From: Oidiodendron maius Zn
Lineage: Eukaryota; Ascomycota; Leotiomycetes; Myxotrichaceae
Length of the DNA: 64,000 nucleotides
Reading direction: 5' to 3'
NCBI GenBank assembly: GCA_000827325.1
Contig: KN832870.1
Coordinates: 2,418,001 to 2,482,000 of the forward strand
How positions within the stretch are numbered: position 1 is the stretch's first letter; each line of letters starts with the position of its first letter. Positions 44,403 to 54,363 of the stretch are shown piece by piece. The notes beneath the pieces are model-generated. The model was not told the origin of the DNA, ran no database searches, and saw only the letters and a list, made by a program, of their open reading frames with translations. Position numbers and translations under genes: made by a program.

Positions 44403-45295
44403 CTATTCCCACAAGCAATAGTCTGGGAAGTATTCATGATGGATCCTTCGCGCATAGTCTTCCAGTACCGGAAAGATTTTCACCACTTTCCTAGATTCAG
44501 GCCCTCTGAGGGAGGGTAATCAGCACTAATGTTGGACAACTTGCCAGAGGAAGACATACGCAGGGCAGACAAGGGCGGAACAAATAAACGCAAAGACTGT
44601 AGCATCAGCTTCAGTAGGTCCATCCGTTCCCAGAATCCAAAAGCACTCATTCCTGACACAGGCTGATTTGCTCTTAAGTTTCGCGGCCTCTAGCAGGGAA
44701 TTGACACTTTCCCAGACTTGGAGTCTGAAAGCACTAATCTCTTCTGGTAAAAATCTCCCGGTACCTTGACCATACAGAGTTTTCATATTCTGACGATAGG
44801 CTAATAGACCGACGATCAGCTGCATAGGATAAGGCAACGCTGAGAGGACACCCGGTCGCATAGTGTAATAGTTTTCATGCCATCTTTCGTATGTCTAGAA
44901 GCTAATCAGACTAATGATATCTTATGCAAGGATTAACGTTTACTCACCTGATAAAAATACAGCTTGTCTTCCAAGAGAGCGCGGATGGCCAGATCATGGG
45001 CCTTCTCGGCGGGGGATACTTTCGCATTGAGGTCTTCCAACAAACCGCTGTCGATAAAACTTGCGATGATGAGAGCAGTATCCGAAAGGATAACCGGAGC
45101 AGAGTCCGCCCTAGAAATTGAGATATAGGGAAGTTTATCCCTTGGAGACTGAAATTTTGATCCGATCTCAGTGCGGTAGGATAAACCAGCGAACCGCAAA
45201 CGAGCTTCCAATTTCGTGACAAATGGTGACCAGACATAAATTCCCGAACCAGGAAATCCGCGGTAAACTATAAGAGATGGCTGGGATGAGACCAT
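44403..45295 (-). CDS. Metaxin/FAXC-like glutathione S-transferase
   Basis: Three exons, 44948-45295, 44560-44894 and 44403-44505, give about 261 residues. The N-terminal thioredoxin-like domain begins PSLIVYRGFPGSGIYVWSPF and includes SPFVTKLEARLRFAGLSYRT and KLPYISI. The helical C-terminal domain has TYERWHENYYTMRPG, then FWILGTDGPTEADATVFAFI and the last exon DYARRIHHEYFPDYCLWE. These match the GST group that includes metaxins, FAXC and fungal cadmium-resistance-type proteins. Such proteins often lack the classical catalytic Ser/Tyr/Cys, so glutathione conjugation is possible but not shown. It follows the acyltransferase gene on the same strand and may share a small-molecule or detoxification role; that is inference. 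Confidence 0.85.
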
Positions 45296-45540
45296 GGTAT
45301 ATCAGGCGGGAAGGAAATTCCAGGCGTGTTTGCGATTGGTATTATTTCTATTGCTGCTGTGGTAAATGATTGAGCGATCAGTTAAATAGGTAAGGGGCCG
45401 AAGCCCATTGTTATTATATAGACATTACAATAGGAGCGGTATCTGCAAAAATCCAACCCCGAGATAACTGCAGGCAAACTCCGCAGACGATGACGGACAT
45501 TTTGGTAGGTATCTGTTGCAAGCCTCATCTGCCTCTCGCC

Positions 45541-45569
45541 TCTCGCGCTCTCGCGCTCTCGCGCTCTCG
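45541..45569. repeat. Short tandem repeat, TCTCGCGC x3.6
   Basis: Three perfect 8-bp units plus a partial unit, in the region upstream of the NACHT gene. Confidence 0.85.
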
Positions 45570-45686
45570 GACCCCGAACAGAATCCGCTCGGCGTCCAGT
45601 TCGCGTACTCACGTGCCTCTTCCGAAGAAGGCGGGAATAACATATTCCGTTCCGACTATTCCGAAAAGAGGTTTGGAGAAAAGGGG

Positions 45687-45725
45687 TAACGTCCATCCCT
45701 GCGTGGCGAGAAACCCACCGTGCCG
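45687..45725 (-). repeat. Dispersed 39-bp repeat, left copy flanking the NACHT gene
   Basis: Read on the minus strand it starts CGGCACGGTGGGTTTCTCGC and ends GACGTTA. It is the inverted counterpart of 49089-49127, matching it at 37 of 39 positions. It lies about 260 bp upstream of the NACHT start codon. No target-site duplication matching the right copy is visible. Confidence 0.85.
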
Positions 45726-45982
45726 TGATGAATCCATTGTTTAGGGGTCTTAGTTTTCTCCCTCGCGAGTATGTGAAGTTATAGTTAGTCGAAATGCACA
45801 GTAAATCCGCCATGGAATCAGCCTTGCGCATCAGCCAATCAAGTCGTCGTTGATATGCAGATATTCGTGGCAAGCGAAGTGACTTGCCTGGACGACCTTC
45901 GTGGACGAGGGTTTGGCATTGAATCATAAAAGTAGGTCCGTTAATACTTTGTTCATGTGTATATCTCTATATAATTGCAGTC

Positions 45983-48888
45983 ATGGATGGTCTTTCCGTG
46001 CTGTCTATAGCCGCAAGTGTTGCGCAGTTCATCGAGTTTGGGTGCGGCCTCGTGTCAAAGAATAAGGAGATCTACAAATCTGGCCACGGAGCATTGACGC
46101 AGAACGTTGAATCTGCTGCCGCTGCTCAACGTATTATGGACTTGACCGAAGGGTTGAAAGCGTCCTTGGACGTTGAGAGTGTGTCTGGAGCTCACCCCTC
46201 GAAACAACAACAATCCCTTCAGGCGATCTGTACTGGTTGTATCGCGATGTCCAAAGAGCTTCTTGTGAGATTGAATCAGCTGAAGGTTGAAAACGGCCAG
46301 AAGAACCGAAGATGGAACAGTTTTCGGCAGGCACTTAAGAGTGTGTGGTGCAAGTCTGCCGTCGATGAAATTGCGAGGCGTTTGGAATGCTTCAAGAAGG
46401 AGTTGGACGGTCACATTCTGGTCTCGCTGAGGTAAATGTGTCCATTACGGGGCTCATAGCTTTTGTTGATCTATTCTATCTCAGTGAAGAGTTCCACAAC
46501 CTTTCTCTTCTGCAAGACCAGACCTTTACCTCACTCGACGCGAGCTTGCAACAGAACATAAAAATTCTCCTCCTCCGCCTTATCGATATACACAACAAGG
46601 TGGATGAAGTTTTAACTATGCAGAAGTCTTTGAAAGCATGCGCGACGCAACTATCTGTCGACTATGAGGCGCAGAGAAGAAAAGGAGACAGCATGGTGAA
46701 TGGCTTCCTTCTGACTAACCTACGCTTCCCCACTATAAATCATCGAGAAGAGGCTATCTGCGAAACACATCAAAAAACATGTTCCTGGATCTTCGAAGCT
46801 TCTCCGGAGAGAAGTTTGCATACTAGACCGTGGAGCAATTTTGTGGAGTGGTTGCAGAATGATGGAAATGTATACTGGGTAAATGGAAAAGCCGGATCGG
46901 GGAAATCTACACTGATGAAGTATATCTATCAAAATTCCAATACCAGGCGTCATCTCCAAGCCTGGGCTGGAGATGCAAAATTGCAGATTGCCCACTACTA
47001 TTTCTGGAACAGTGGGTCTCAAGATCAACGATCGCATACTGGACTAATGCGTTCTTTGCTGCATGAGATCTTAAATTCAAATCAAGATCTGATACGTCAA
47101 GTTTTCTCAGCTGAATGGAACGAGATACGCGAGCAGTTCGACTACGTGAATAAGTTTGATAAGCCCCCTAGGTGGTCGTGGTCATTCGCCAGGCTGGAGA
47201 GAGCCATCACCGACCTTGAGATTGCTTCTGCCGACAAGTTCAAATTATGCCTATTCATTGATGGTCTCGATGAATTCGATGGGGATCCGGAAAATATTAC
47301 CGAGGTCTTCCAAAGACTGTCCACATCAGCACACATCAAGGTGTGTCTGTCAAGCCGGCCATGGCTTATTTTCGAGGAAGCATTCAATCATGGACCTAAC
47401 CTTCGATTAGAGAACTTGACATGGGGAGATATTCAAGATTACGTGCGAGATAAACTCGACGCCAATCCCAAGATGCAGCAACTTGTCAAAATGGACCCCT
47501 CACAGTCACTCACATTCTCACGAACGATTGTTTCAAAAGCAAATGGCGTCTTTTTATGGGTTAAGTTGGTTGTCGCATCTCTTCTCAATGGATTGAGAAA
47601 CAGAGACGAGATCTGCGATTTGCAGAGGCGGTTGGAGGTCATTCCGTCCGAATTAGATAACCTATATAACCATATGCTGGGCCGCATTGAACCTGTGTAT
47701 ATCCAGAAGGCCATTCAAATCTTTCAAATCTTCAATTCCGCTACGGATCTGTCTCTACAGCTCACGGCATTGGAACTCGAGCTTGCCGTGTCATCGTCTT
47801 TTGGCCATGCCATGGAACCCCCAGGTTATCCTATGAGTGACGAAGAGATTAGATCAAGATCTCTAAAGATGAGAACTTTCATTAAAAGCCGTTGCGAAGG
47901 TCTGCTCGAGACTCATGATCACATGGATCAGGTTTGGGTAGCCAAGGTGGACGGTGGACCCCATTTGCGAAAGACTGATTGGGCTTCTACACGCAGTAAC
48001 TACTCAGCTAAGGTGGCTAGGAAGTTGATGGTGGACTGGAAAGTAGGCTATTTGCACCGCACCGTCAAAGATTACCTACGATCGAAGGAGGTTCGCGCCA
48101 AATTACAGAGAACGACTACAGAAGCGATAGGTTTTGATCCCAATCTGTCTCTCTTGCAATCATATGTCGTTAACCTGAAGAAGTCTATCTGTTCGCTCCG
48201 TTACGACGCCGATTTGTCTCATGAGAGAGTCGTATGGAGCACCGTATTGGACGCATTCTTCTTTGCCAGTAGGCTACATCCTACATCGACCTCTATGGGT
48301 GTTGCACTTATTTCGGAACTCAACTTGGTAGCTTCTTATTGGTTCGAGAAGAGTTTACGGCCCTTATACCCCGAGGCCTCTCCCTGCAATCGTTCTTTTG
48401 TTCCTCCCGCAGCATGGTCGCGTGGTTTTCTCTTGTTGGCTGTTCGCACGGACCTTAGATCATACGTTCAGAAATACCTCGACGACCAGAAAGCCTTGTT
48501 CTCCACTGTCGGCGGATACACTTGGCTCCAGTTTCCTTTGCTTCAGTGCGCCCTTGGGATTCCAACTGGTCATCCGGATGTCAGCATGCCGCAGCAAGAA
48601 ATCCGTTCTTCATCCATGATTGAACTTCTCCTTCAATACGGCGCAGATCCAAATGCACCTAGCACGCAGAGCGCTTCCGAGACCATCTGGCAGATGTTTT
48701 TACGATCCTTGCGCATAGAGGATTACCAAAGCGATATGCAAAGATATAAAATAACAGCATGCATCGTGGAGGCAATGCTGCGAAGTGGTGCTGATGCAAA
48801 CGTCGCTTGTGGGTGGAGAATAAAGAAATCTGATAAGACGAGGATACTTTCTACTATTGCAACCGCCATCAAAGACCACGGGCATTGA
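45983..48888 (+). CDS. NACHT STAND NTPase (NLR-like) with HeLo/PigL_N-like N-terminus
   Basis: Two exons, 45983-46431 and 46485-48888, give about 950 residues. The N-terminus MDGLSVLSIAASVAQFIEFG begins an all-helical region of about 200 residues, like the N-terminal signalling domains of fungal STAND proteins. The NACHT domain follows: P-loop GKAGSGKST at about 284-292 and Walker B LCLFIDGLDEFD with Asp near 409, then LSSRPW, a sensor-like motif. A helical region comes next (YLHRTVKDYLRS near 690). The C-terminus has only weak repeat-like pieces, IELLLQYGADPNAPS and VEAMLRSGADANVAC, resembling single ankyrin motifs. Related fungal proteins act in non-self recognition and regulated cell death; a role here is inference. 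The gene lies between inverted copies of a dispersed repeat and looks intact. Confidence 0.9.
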
Positions 48889-49048
48889 TATTCCAGAGGA
48901 AACTACTTATCGACCTCGAATCCTATAAGAGCGGAGGCCTGCTCGGCCTTGAAAGGCAGGGAAGCGTGCCGCATGCCACCCGCGACTACATTGGCTCAAG
49001 AACACCTGAGAACCTACGCCCCCGATGAGTTTAATGTCAAGTGATTTT

Positions 49049-49069
49049 CGGCACAGAGGATAGACGTTA
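49049..49069 (+). repeat. Shortened copy of the dispersed repeat
   Basis: CGGCAC joined directly to AGAGGATAGACGTTA. It matches the two ends of the 39-bp repeat with the middle 18 bases missing. It sits 20 bp before the full right copy, in the same orientation. Confidence 0.6.
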
Positions 49070-49088
49070 CCTATCCTATTATTTTTCT

Positions 49089-49127
49089 CGGCACGGTGGG
49101 TTTCTCGCTACGCAGGGATAGACGTTA
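49089..49127 (+). repeat. Dispersed 39-bp repeat, right copy flanking the NACHT gene
   Basis: Starts CGGCACGGTGGGTTTCTCGC and ends GATAGACGTTA. It is inverted relative to 45687-45725. The two differences are a CA-to-TA and a TG-to-TA change, the pattern made by repeat-induced point mutation. Confidence 0.85.
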
Positions 49128-51160
49128 TTAGGCGAAATGTAAGGGTCAAGTGAAGTGAACGTGTAATGAGGATGCAAGTAGAGGACAGTACCATATGATG
49201 TGGGAGAGGCCATATACCCTGGCCGGGATACAAGGGGATATCGGCCTCCCTTCACTTATCCGCCGACCTCCGTAAACTACTACCTCGAATGCGGTAGCTA
49301 GAGAGTGAGGAATGAAATTACCAACGAACGGAATATATATTCCAAGACTTCGCCTGCTAAACAACCAGAAGAGTCTTCGCTGTTGAGACACATATATCAA
49401 CCATTATAGATCTCAGTCGTCGTATACCCGTGCAATTAAATCATTTCAGAGGTTTTACTGTTCATCGAAGCCCACAGCCAGCTAGGATATGCGATTACTT
49501 AATAGGCGAGCACAATTGGAATGGGCATTTCTAAATTTGAAGGAGAAAAAGGTGAATACTGTTTCGAAGAGGGACACAGAGTAACTTAAGAAGCAAGCGA
49601 TTTCAGACAGACGGGTAGCAATGATATCTTGTCCAGATCTCCACGGAGTTGTCGTTAGACAGCTAACACCCGCTAGACCGGCTGCAATTAAGCCTTGGTG
49701 TGCGCCGCGCGCTGAGAGCAGTACCCAAGGGCGGCCTATAAATTGCGGCGGCAAAACACCTTTATTCTAGATCTACTCTTGACCTTTTGTCAAGTTTTGT
49801 TAAGACAGTCGCTCTCTAGCGAGATTTTGGCATATTGCCATCGGCTTGTGATGCTTTTCTTCACATTTAGGCCTGCTCTAGAGTGAGTCATTGGCTAACT
49901 TCAGTATAGGCAACCACACGAGCTTTCTTGCAGCGTCGTATCACTTCGTACAGAGGCAGTTATCCTTCTGTCCTTGCACCATTGCTCTCACCTCTCCAGC
50001 GCCATTAATACCGCATTACCACGCCAGGTCTCCAACTTGGCCGTTTGGAATTAGGTACATGGGCAAAGCTGCGTGCACAAGGCTGGCGACAGAACATCAT
50101 GCACCGGTTGTTTAAGACTTTTCTTCTTCTCTCTTCTCTCCTGAGCTGTCCTTATTGTACCACATGCTCTTAAACAGCACTCCATGTTCTTGGTGTGCCT
50201 TGACCAGGACCCTGGACCGGGGAGAGTAAACGGTGCTTCCGATTCGCAGACAGAAGCGCGACTTATTTCTCCTTTGATAGTCAGCTGAGTGGCTCCATTG
50301 CAATTGTGTCCATGAACCATGCTAGAGTGCCCGGTTTGTTAACAGAAATTCGAGTTCGTTGCATCTCGATGACAAGGCACCTCGTTTAGTCCAGTTCAAT
50401 CTTAGTGCGTGGCTTAGGAGTCTAGCGAGCAGGTAACCACAACCTGGAAGAGAGGTAAGGAAGATTTCGTACAAGAGTGAAGAAATACACTATTCTTGAA
50501 TTATTGGCCTACATAACATATGCATTTGAGTTGCAAGAAGCACAGTATCGCAGGGATGATGATGTGGTCTACAAGAAATCTGTACCGAGCTGTCTGCCGC
50601 AGTCACTAGCAGAGGAAACATTCAAAATTCCCGGTTTGGCAGAGTGTGTCACAACACGAAGGAGTCCTCTAGCTTGACTACTCTCCCAGGTTCTTTTCAC
50701 ATGATATTTCCAATTTATTATTATTACTCTCTCTAGTGGCAGATGGCCTTAGGATCAGCCAGGTTTAAGGGGTTACTACTAGCCTTCCAGGTGTTGAGAA
50801 AGCAAGCGGCGAATTATTTTATTAATTTTCAAGGATGTTGCAATAGACCGATGATCTTTTGTATTAGCATGACTCATTTTTTAAGTGCTGAATAGTGCCA
50901 CGGCACAATCAAGGTTGATCTTCTCCTTCATGAATGTTGGTGGCAACAGATTGTGTGGTGGGAGTTTAGGATTTCACGCCACCTCAGTTAATGATTTGTG
51001 CTCATTTCGCGCTTCACGTCCCCCTGCTCAGCTAGCTCAACAAGTTGCATATGTCTTACAGACCCCCTTCAGATAGTTCAAGGAGACATGCGACCAAGAA
51101 AATTTTAGATAGAGATTCCTTCCAAGACAAGCGGGCATCAGTTTGTGAACCTTGCGCTTC

Positions 51161-51186
51161 CTTGTCTGCCTTGTCTGCCTTGTCTG
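51161..51186. repeat. Short tandem repeat, CTTGTCTGC x2.9
   Basis: Two full 9-bp units and a third lacking its last base, upstream of the eight-exon gene. Confidence 0.8.
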
Positions 51187-51328
51187 ACGACGACCACGTC
51201 CAACTGATAGTGAGATGATATTCGTGTTGTTTGCGTTAGACAATATTTGATCTCATGGCCTCGGTGTTCTCATCTCTTACCCCACTACTTCTCATCCAGT
51301 CGATTTGTCTTGCTACGGACACGGCTGC

Positions 51329-53747
51329 ATGGGCCAGAATCACAACGACATGAGCAGCGGAATCTGGAGAATGAGACCACCGTACGGAAACGTCCTCCAG
51401 CTCTGTGGTGAGCTAGGTTACGGCTCAAAGGACAAAGACGACCCACGATACTACAACAAACTGAAAATGAAGATTTTAAATCATCGTAAATACTTCATAG
51501 ACAAGGCTATGGGGCAAGATACCGAATTCCCATTGAATTATGATCATGTGCAGGTTCAGGAATGTGTCACCAGATTCCTGGTACTCTATTACTACATGTT
51601 TTCTGAGGATCATGAGGGATTTATAGGGCCCGTGATGTTTCCGAGCATTCATGATAGGTGAGTAAACCTCCTAGATATGGAGATAACTGGTCTAACCTTT
51701 CCCCTAGTCTAGTACGGGACAATCTTGCCAAAATAATGTGTCTGCAGCAATGGTATGCCCTCAAGAACCCTCACATTCAACCACAGGTACGTTCCAGATC
51801 TCAGCTTGAACGATCCTCATTTAACGGATACTTACTTCATATAGGACGAGAGAGATGGCCAAATATCAAGCGATTCTGACGAGTTTGGAAACGCCTCTGA
51901 TACTGCAGATGATTCTCTGCAGTCTGACGACGATGATGCGACCAATTATGATGGTCCTGAGAGCCCCTATTTGCCAGCCGATCCACTAAACTCAAGCATT
52001 GAAGAAGTCGAAGCCCCTTTTCCTGTGACTGAGTAAGGACGATCCCGCGTGACCTATGGAGTCAGCTGTACTAATTGTACTGTACAGCAGAAAGATAAAA
52101 CGTTCTATGCGGATGCATCTCAATATGACATATCCACGAAATCGGGCAAAGGAATACTTAAGCAGTGAATGGCTTACTGAGGTAAAGCACCGCAATTCAT
52201 GCGCACTCAATTTGCTAAGATGAATCAACCCAAGGGAAATGGTCGATGTCCAAAGCACATGAAACCCTACATATTTCGATATCTTCACGACAAGTCGCTT
52301 TACAACACACACCAATCAAACTTAGGTGAAGTTGAAAAATTTATGTATTACCTTATCGAGAATCTCAGAATCAAATGCGATGGCTTCAACATGCGGCTGT
52401 ACGAACGGTGTAAAAAACGAGTCGCAAATTCTGCCAGAACTTTCTTGGAACAAGGTCTATTGATCAGGAAAGAAGGCGTGCTGCAGCGAACCGCTGCCTT
52501 TGATCGAGAGTGGATTCAGAGACGTGCAATATGGCAGGCTTATGCCCAGACTGTCTCGAGAGTGGATGATAGCACCGACCCGCAAATGCCAGTGGGAGCT
52601 AAACATGGAGAAGCACAGAAGCAGAAGAGGGTAATGCCATATATCTCAACATATTTGAGCAAAGACTGATTGCATTTATAGCCAAGAGAACCTTCTCATC
52701 CGTCTGCATTTCAAGGTCCTTTGCTACCCGAAAGTGTAGTATGTTGAGCATAATTGTCACAAATTTTTACGCAAACTAATACTTGTGGCCAGACAGCCGG
52801 TCCTGAAGATGTTTCCAATGCAGAATTTGCAGAAACGAGTCTCCAACGTGATAATCGAACCTTTAAAAGATCTAGAATTGGAGGCCGTTCGGATACAGAT
52901 TCCTTCAGCTGCCAACCAACTACAACAATTGATCTCACAGACGACCCGTATTCGCCAGGATTCTGGGGAGAAGTATGACCAATAAATGTCGTATCGCGCA
53001 ATTCTAATCTTTCGATAGGGTCCTGCAGCAGCTGTTAATGAAGATGCCATCGCTACAAGTAGAGACCCATTTCGTGCGCCAATTGCTAACATGGCTCTTT
53101 CGCCCCCCCATGACGGCCCGACCATGACCAATACACGTAGCTCGACGTATTTGACAAAATCTACAGACACTTCATCACAAACAGTTACTTTACAACGAAC
53201 TGACGCACCCGAGCCAATACCGGAATACCCTCTACTAGTGGTTTCCAATGACAGTCTTCCTCTCAGTTGGCCAGAACAAGACGTACGCGACTCAAGCTGC
53301 AATTCTGGACATTCAACAAAGCAATTGGTTAACAAAACTGATCAAGTCCCTCCTATGTCATCTTCCCCGCAAGTCATCCCGCCGCCACAACAAGCTCAGC
53401 CTGAAGTTCAACGGCTTGTGTTCGTGTTGTTTAGAGACATTGGCGTTCCTGACCTCGAAAACGAAATCCTTTGGGAGGAGCTCAGAGAGTGGACTGTATC
53501 CGGATTCTTTGACCAGATTTCAGCACGGCACCCACTTGTTTATCAATCTGCTGACCTCGTTATCTTTGAGTCGAGATGGCCAAAAAAGTATGAATTTAAG
53601 CTTCGAAGTGATGATCCTCAGAGTAGCTGGAGGAGTTTTAACCGGACCATCGGCGCACTTTTTGAGGACGCGAGGGGAACGCTACAAGACGATGTCATCT
53701 TCCATGTCTGGGTGAAGGTGCTTAAAACAATACCAAAGGCCTGGTGA
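51329..53747 (+). CDS. Eight-exon gene of unknown function
   Basis: I do not recognise this protein. Exons 51329-51657, 51708-51786, 51845-52032, 52088-52181, 52235-52630, 52682-52738, 52793-52972 and 53019-53747 join in frame to about 683 residues. The first part (MGQNHNDMSSGIWRMRPPYG...) is helical, with aromatic clusters (VLYYYMFSEDHEGF). Residues about 137-200 are Ser/Asp-rich and acidic. A basic helical block then runs NMTYPRNRAKEYLSSEWL to AAFDREWIQRRAIWQAYAQ. Near residue 425 is TTIDLTDDPYSPGF, resembling a SUMO-interaction motif. The last about 110 residues (RLVFVLFRDIGVPDLENEIL... to HVWVKVLK) look like a folded domain. Seven introns of about 46-58 nt with good splice sites argue for a real gene. 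The acceptor before exon 4 is a CAGCAG tandem. The start is uncertain: the frame is open to 51251 without an ATG, so 5' exons may be missing. Confidence 0.68.
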
Positions 53748-54363
53748 GAAAACGAGGATCCGTGATGAGGAACATTTATTTTTGTGTCTATTATATCTGT
53801 TTAAAATGTTATTGCGAGCTGTATGGTACTTTCTATATCACTATCAGGACTTACAATTACGAATGTAAAATACAATGGGTGGCACCAGAGATAAATTTGC
53901 AACGTAAAGGCCGCTTACGCATAACAGAGAAAGAAACGAGGCTCTGGCCGATAACTAAATCAGAACTCGAAGAGAAATTCAGACAATATTTAGTATAAAG
54001 TGCAATTACTTGTGTAACCTGGATACGGTGTTCACTATCGTGTGCATAATTTAAAGAGGGCACACTGGAGACTAAGAGCTAGAAAACTGATTTCCAATGG
54101 CCAGTCTACCATCGAAGTTGAGAAGTTCCTAAAGATGGAACATACAATATTGGGGTGAAACATCTCTGCGGATGATGCTTGAGAAGGGGGGAAAAAGAAA
54201 GACATGAATATCGCCCATCGGCTGCTCTTTTAATATACATACAGCCCTCTGCGACGGCATGGTGTCCCTTGCCCAAATCACAAGTAGGATGTGAGCCAAT
54301 TTCTACGCGTAACTCGGCTTAAAATTTCTTAAAAGTCCTTGCTACTCTCTGGAAACTTGGACG
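53748..54363. other. Convergent intergenic region
   Basis: About 600 bp between the stops of the unknown gene and the CNNM-like gene. AT-rich; no gene seen. An 84-codon plus-strand frame at 53744-53998 starts at the end of the previous gene and lacks features. Confidence 0.5.

Larger units (their letters stand above)
45296..45982. other. Intergenic between GST and NACHT genes, with repeats
   Basis: Divergent upstream region of about 690 bp. It contains a TCTCGCGC tandem array at 45541-45569 (about 3.6 copies) and a reverse-orientation copy of the dispersed 39-bp repeat at 45687-45725. Frames on the minus strand here (up to 181 codons) run through these repeats and are not considered genes. 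Confidence 0.6.
48889..51328. other. Gene-poor 2.4 kb region with repeat copies
   Basis: No supported gene. It carries a full copy of the dispersed 39-bp repeat at 49089-49127, a shortened copy at 49049-49069, and a CTTGTCTGC tandem array at 51161-51186. Frames of 60-90 codons exist on both strands without features. Upstream exons of the gene at 51329 may lie near its right end. Confidence 0.5.

Noticed and set aside
45382-45927. Minus-strand frame of 181 codons
   Set aside because: Runs through the TCTCGCGC array and the dispersed repeat; the Arg/Glu-rich segment is just the translated tandem repeat.
42395-48888. Secondary-metabolite gene cluster
   Set aside because: Only one acyltransferase and one GST; no polyketide synthase, peptide synthetase, terpene cyclase, P450 or pathway regulator is present.
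52220-52234. Exon 5 of the unknown gene starting at ATG 52220 (38-nt intron)
   Set aside because: A 38-nt intron is shorter than the others. The acceptor 15 nt downstream gives 53 nt and leaves TTGCTAAG as a branch-point-like site.
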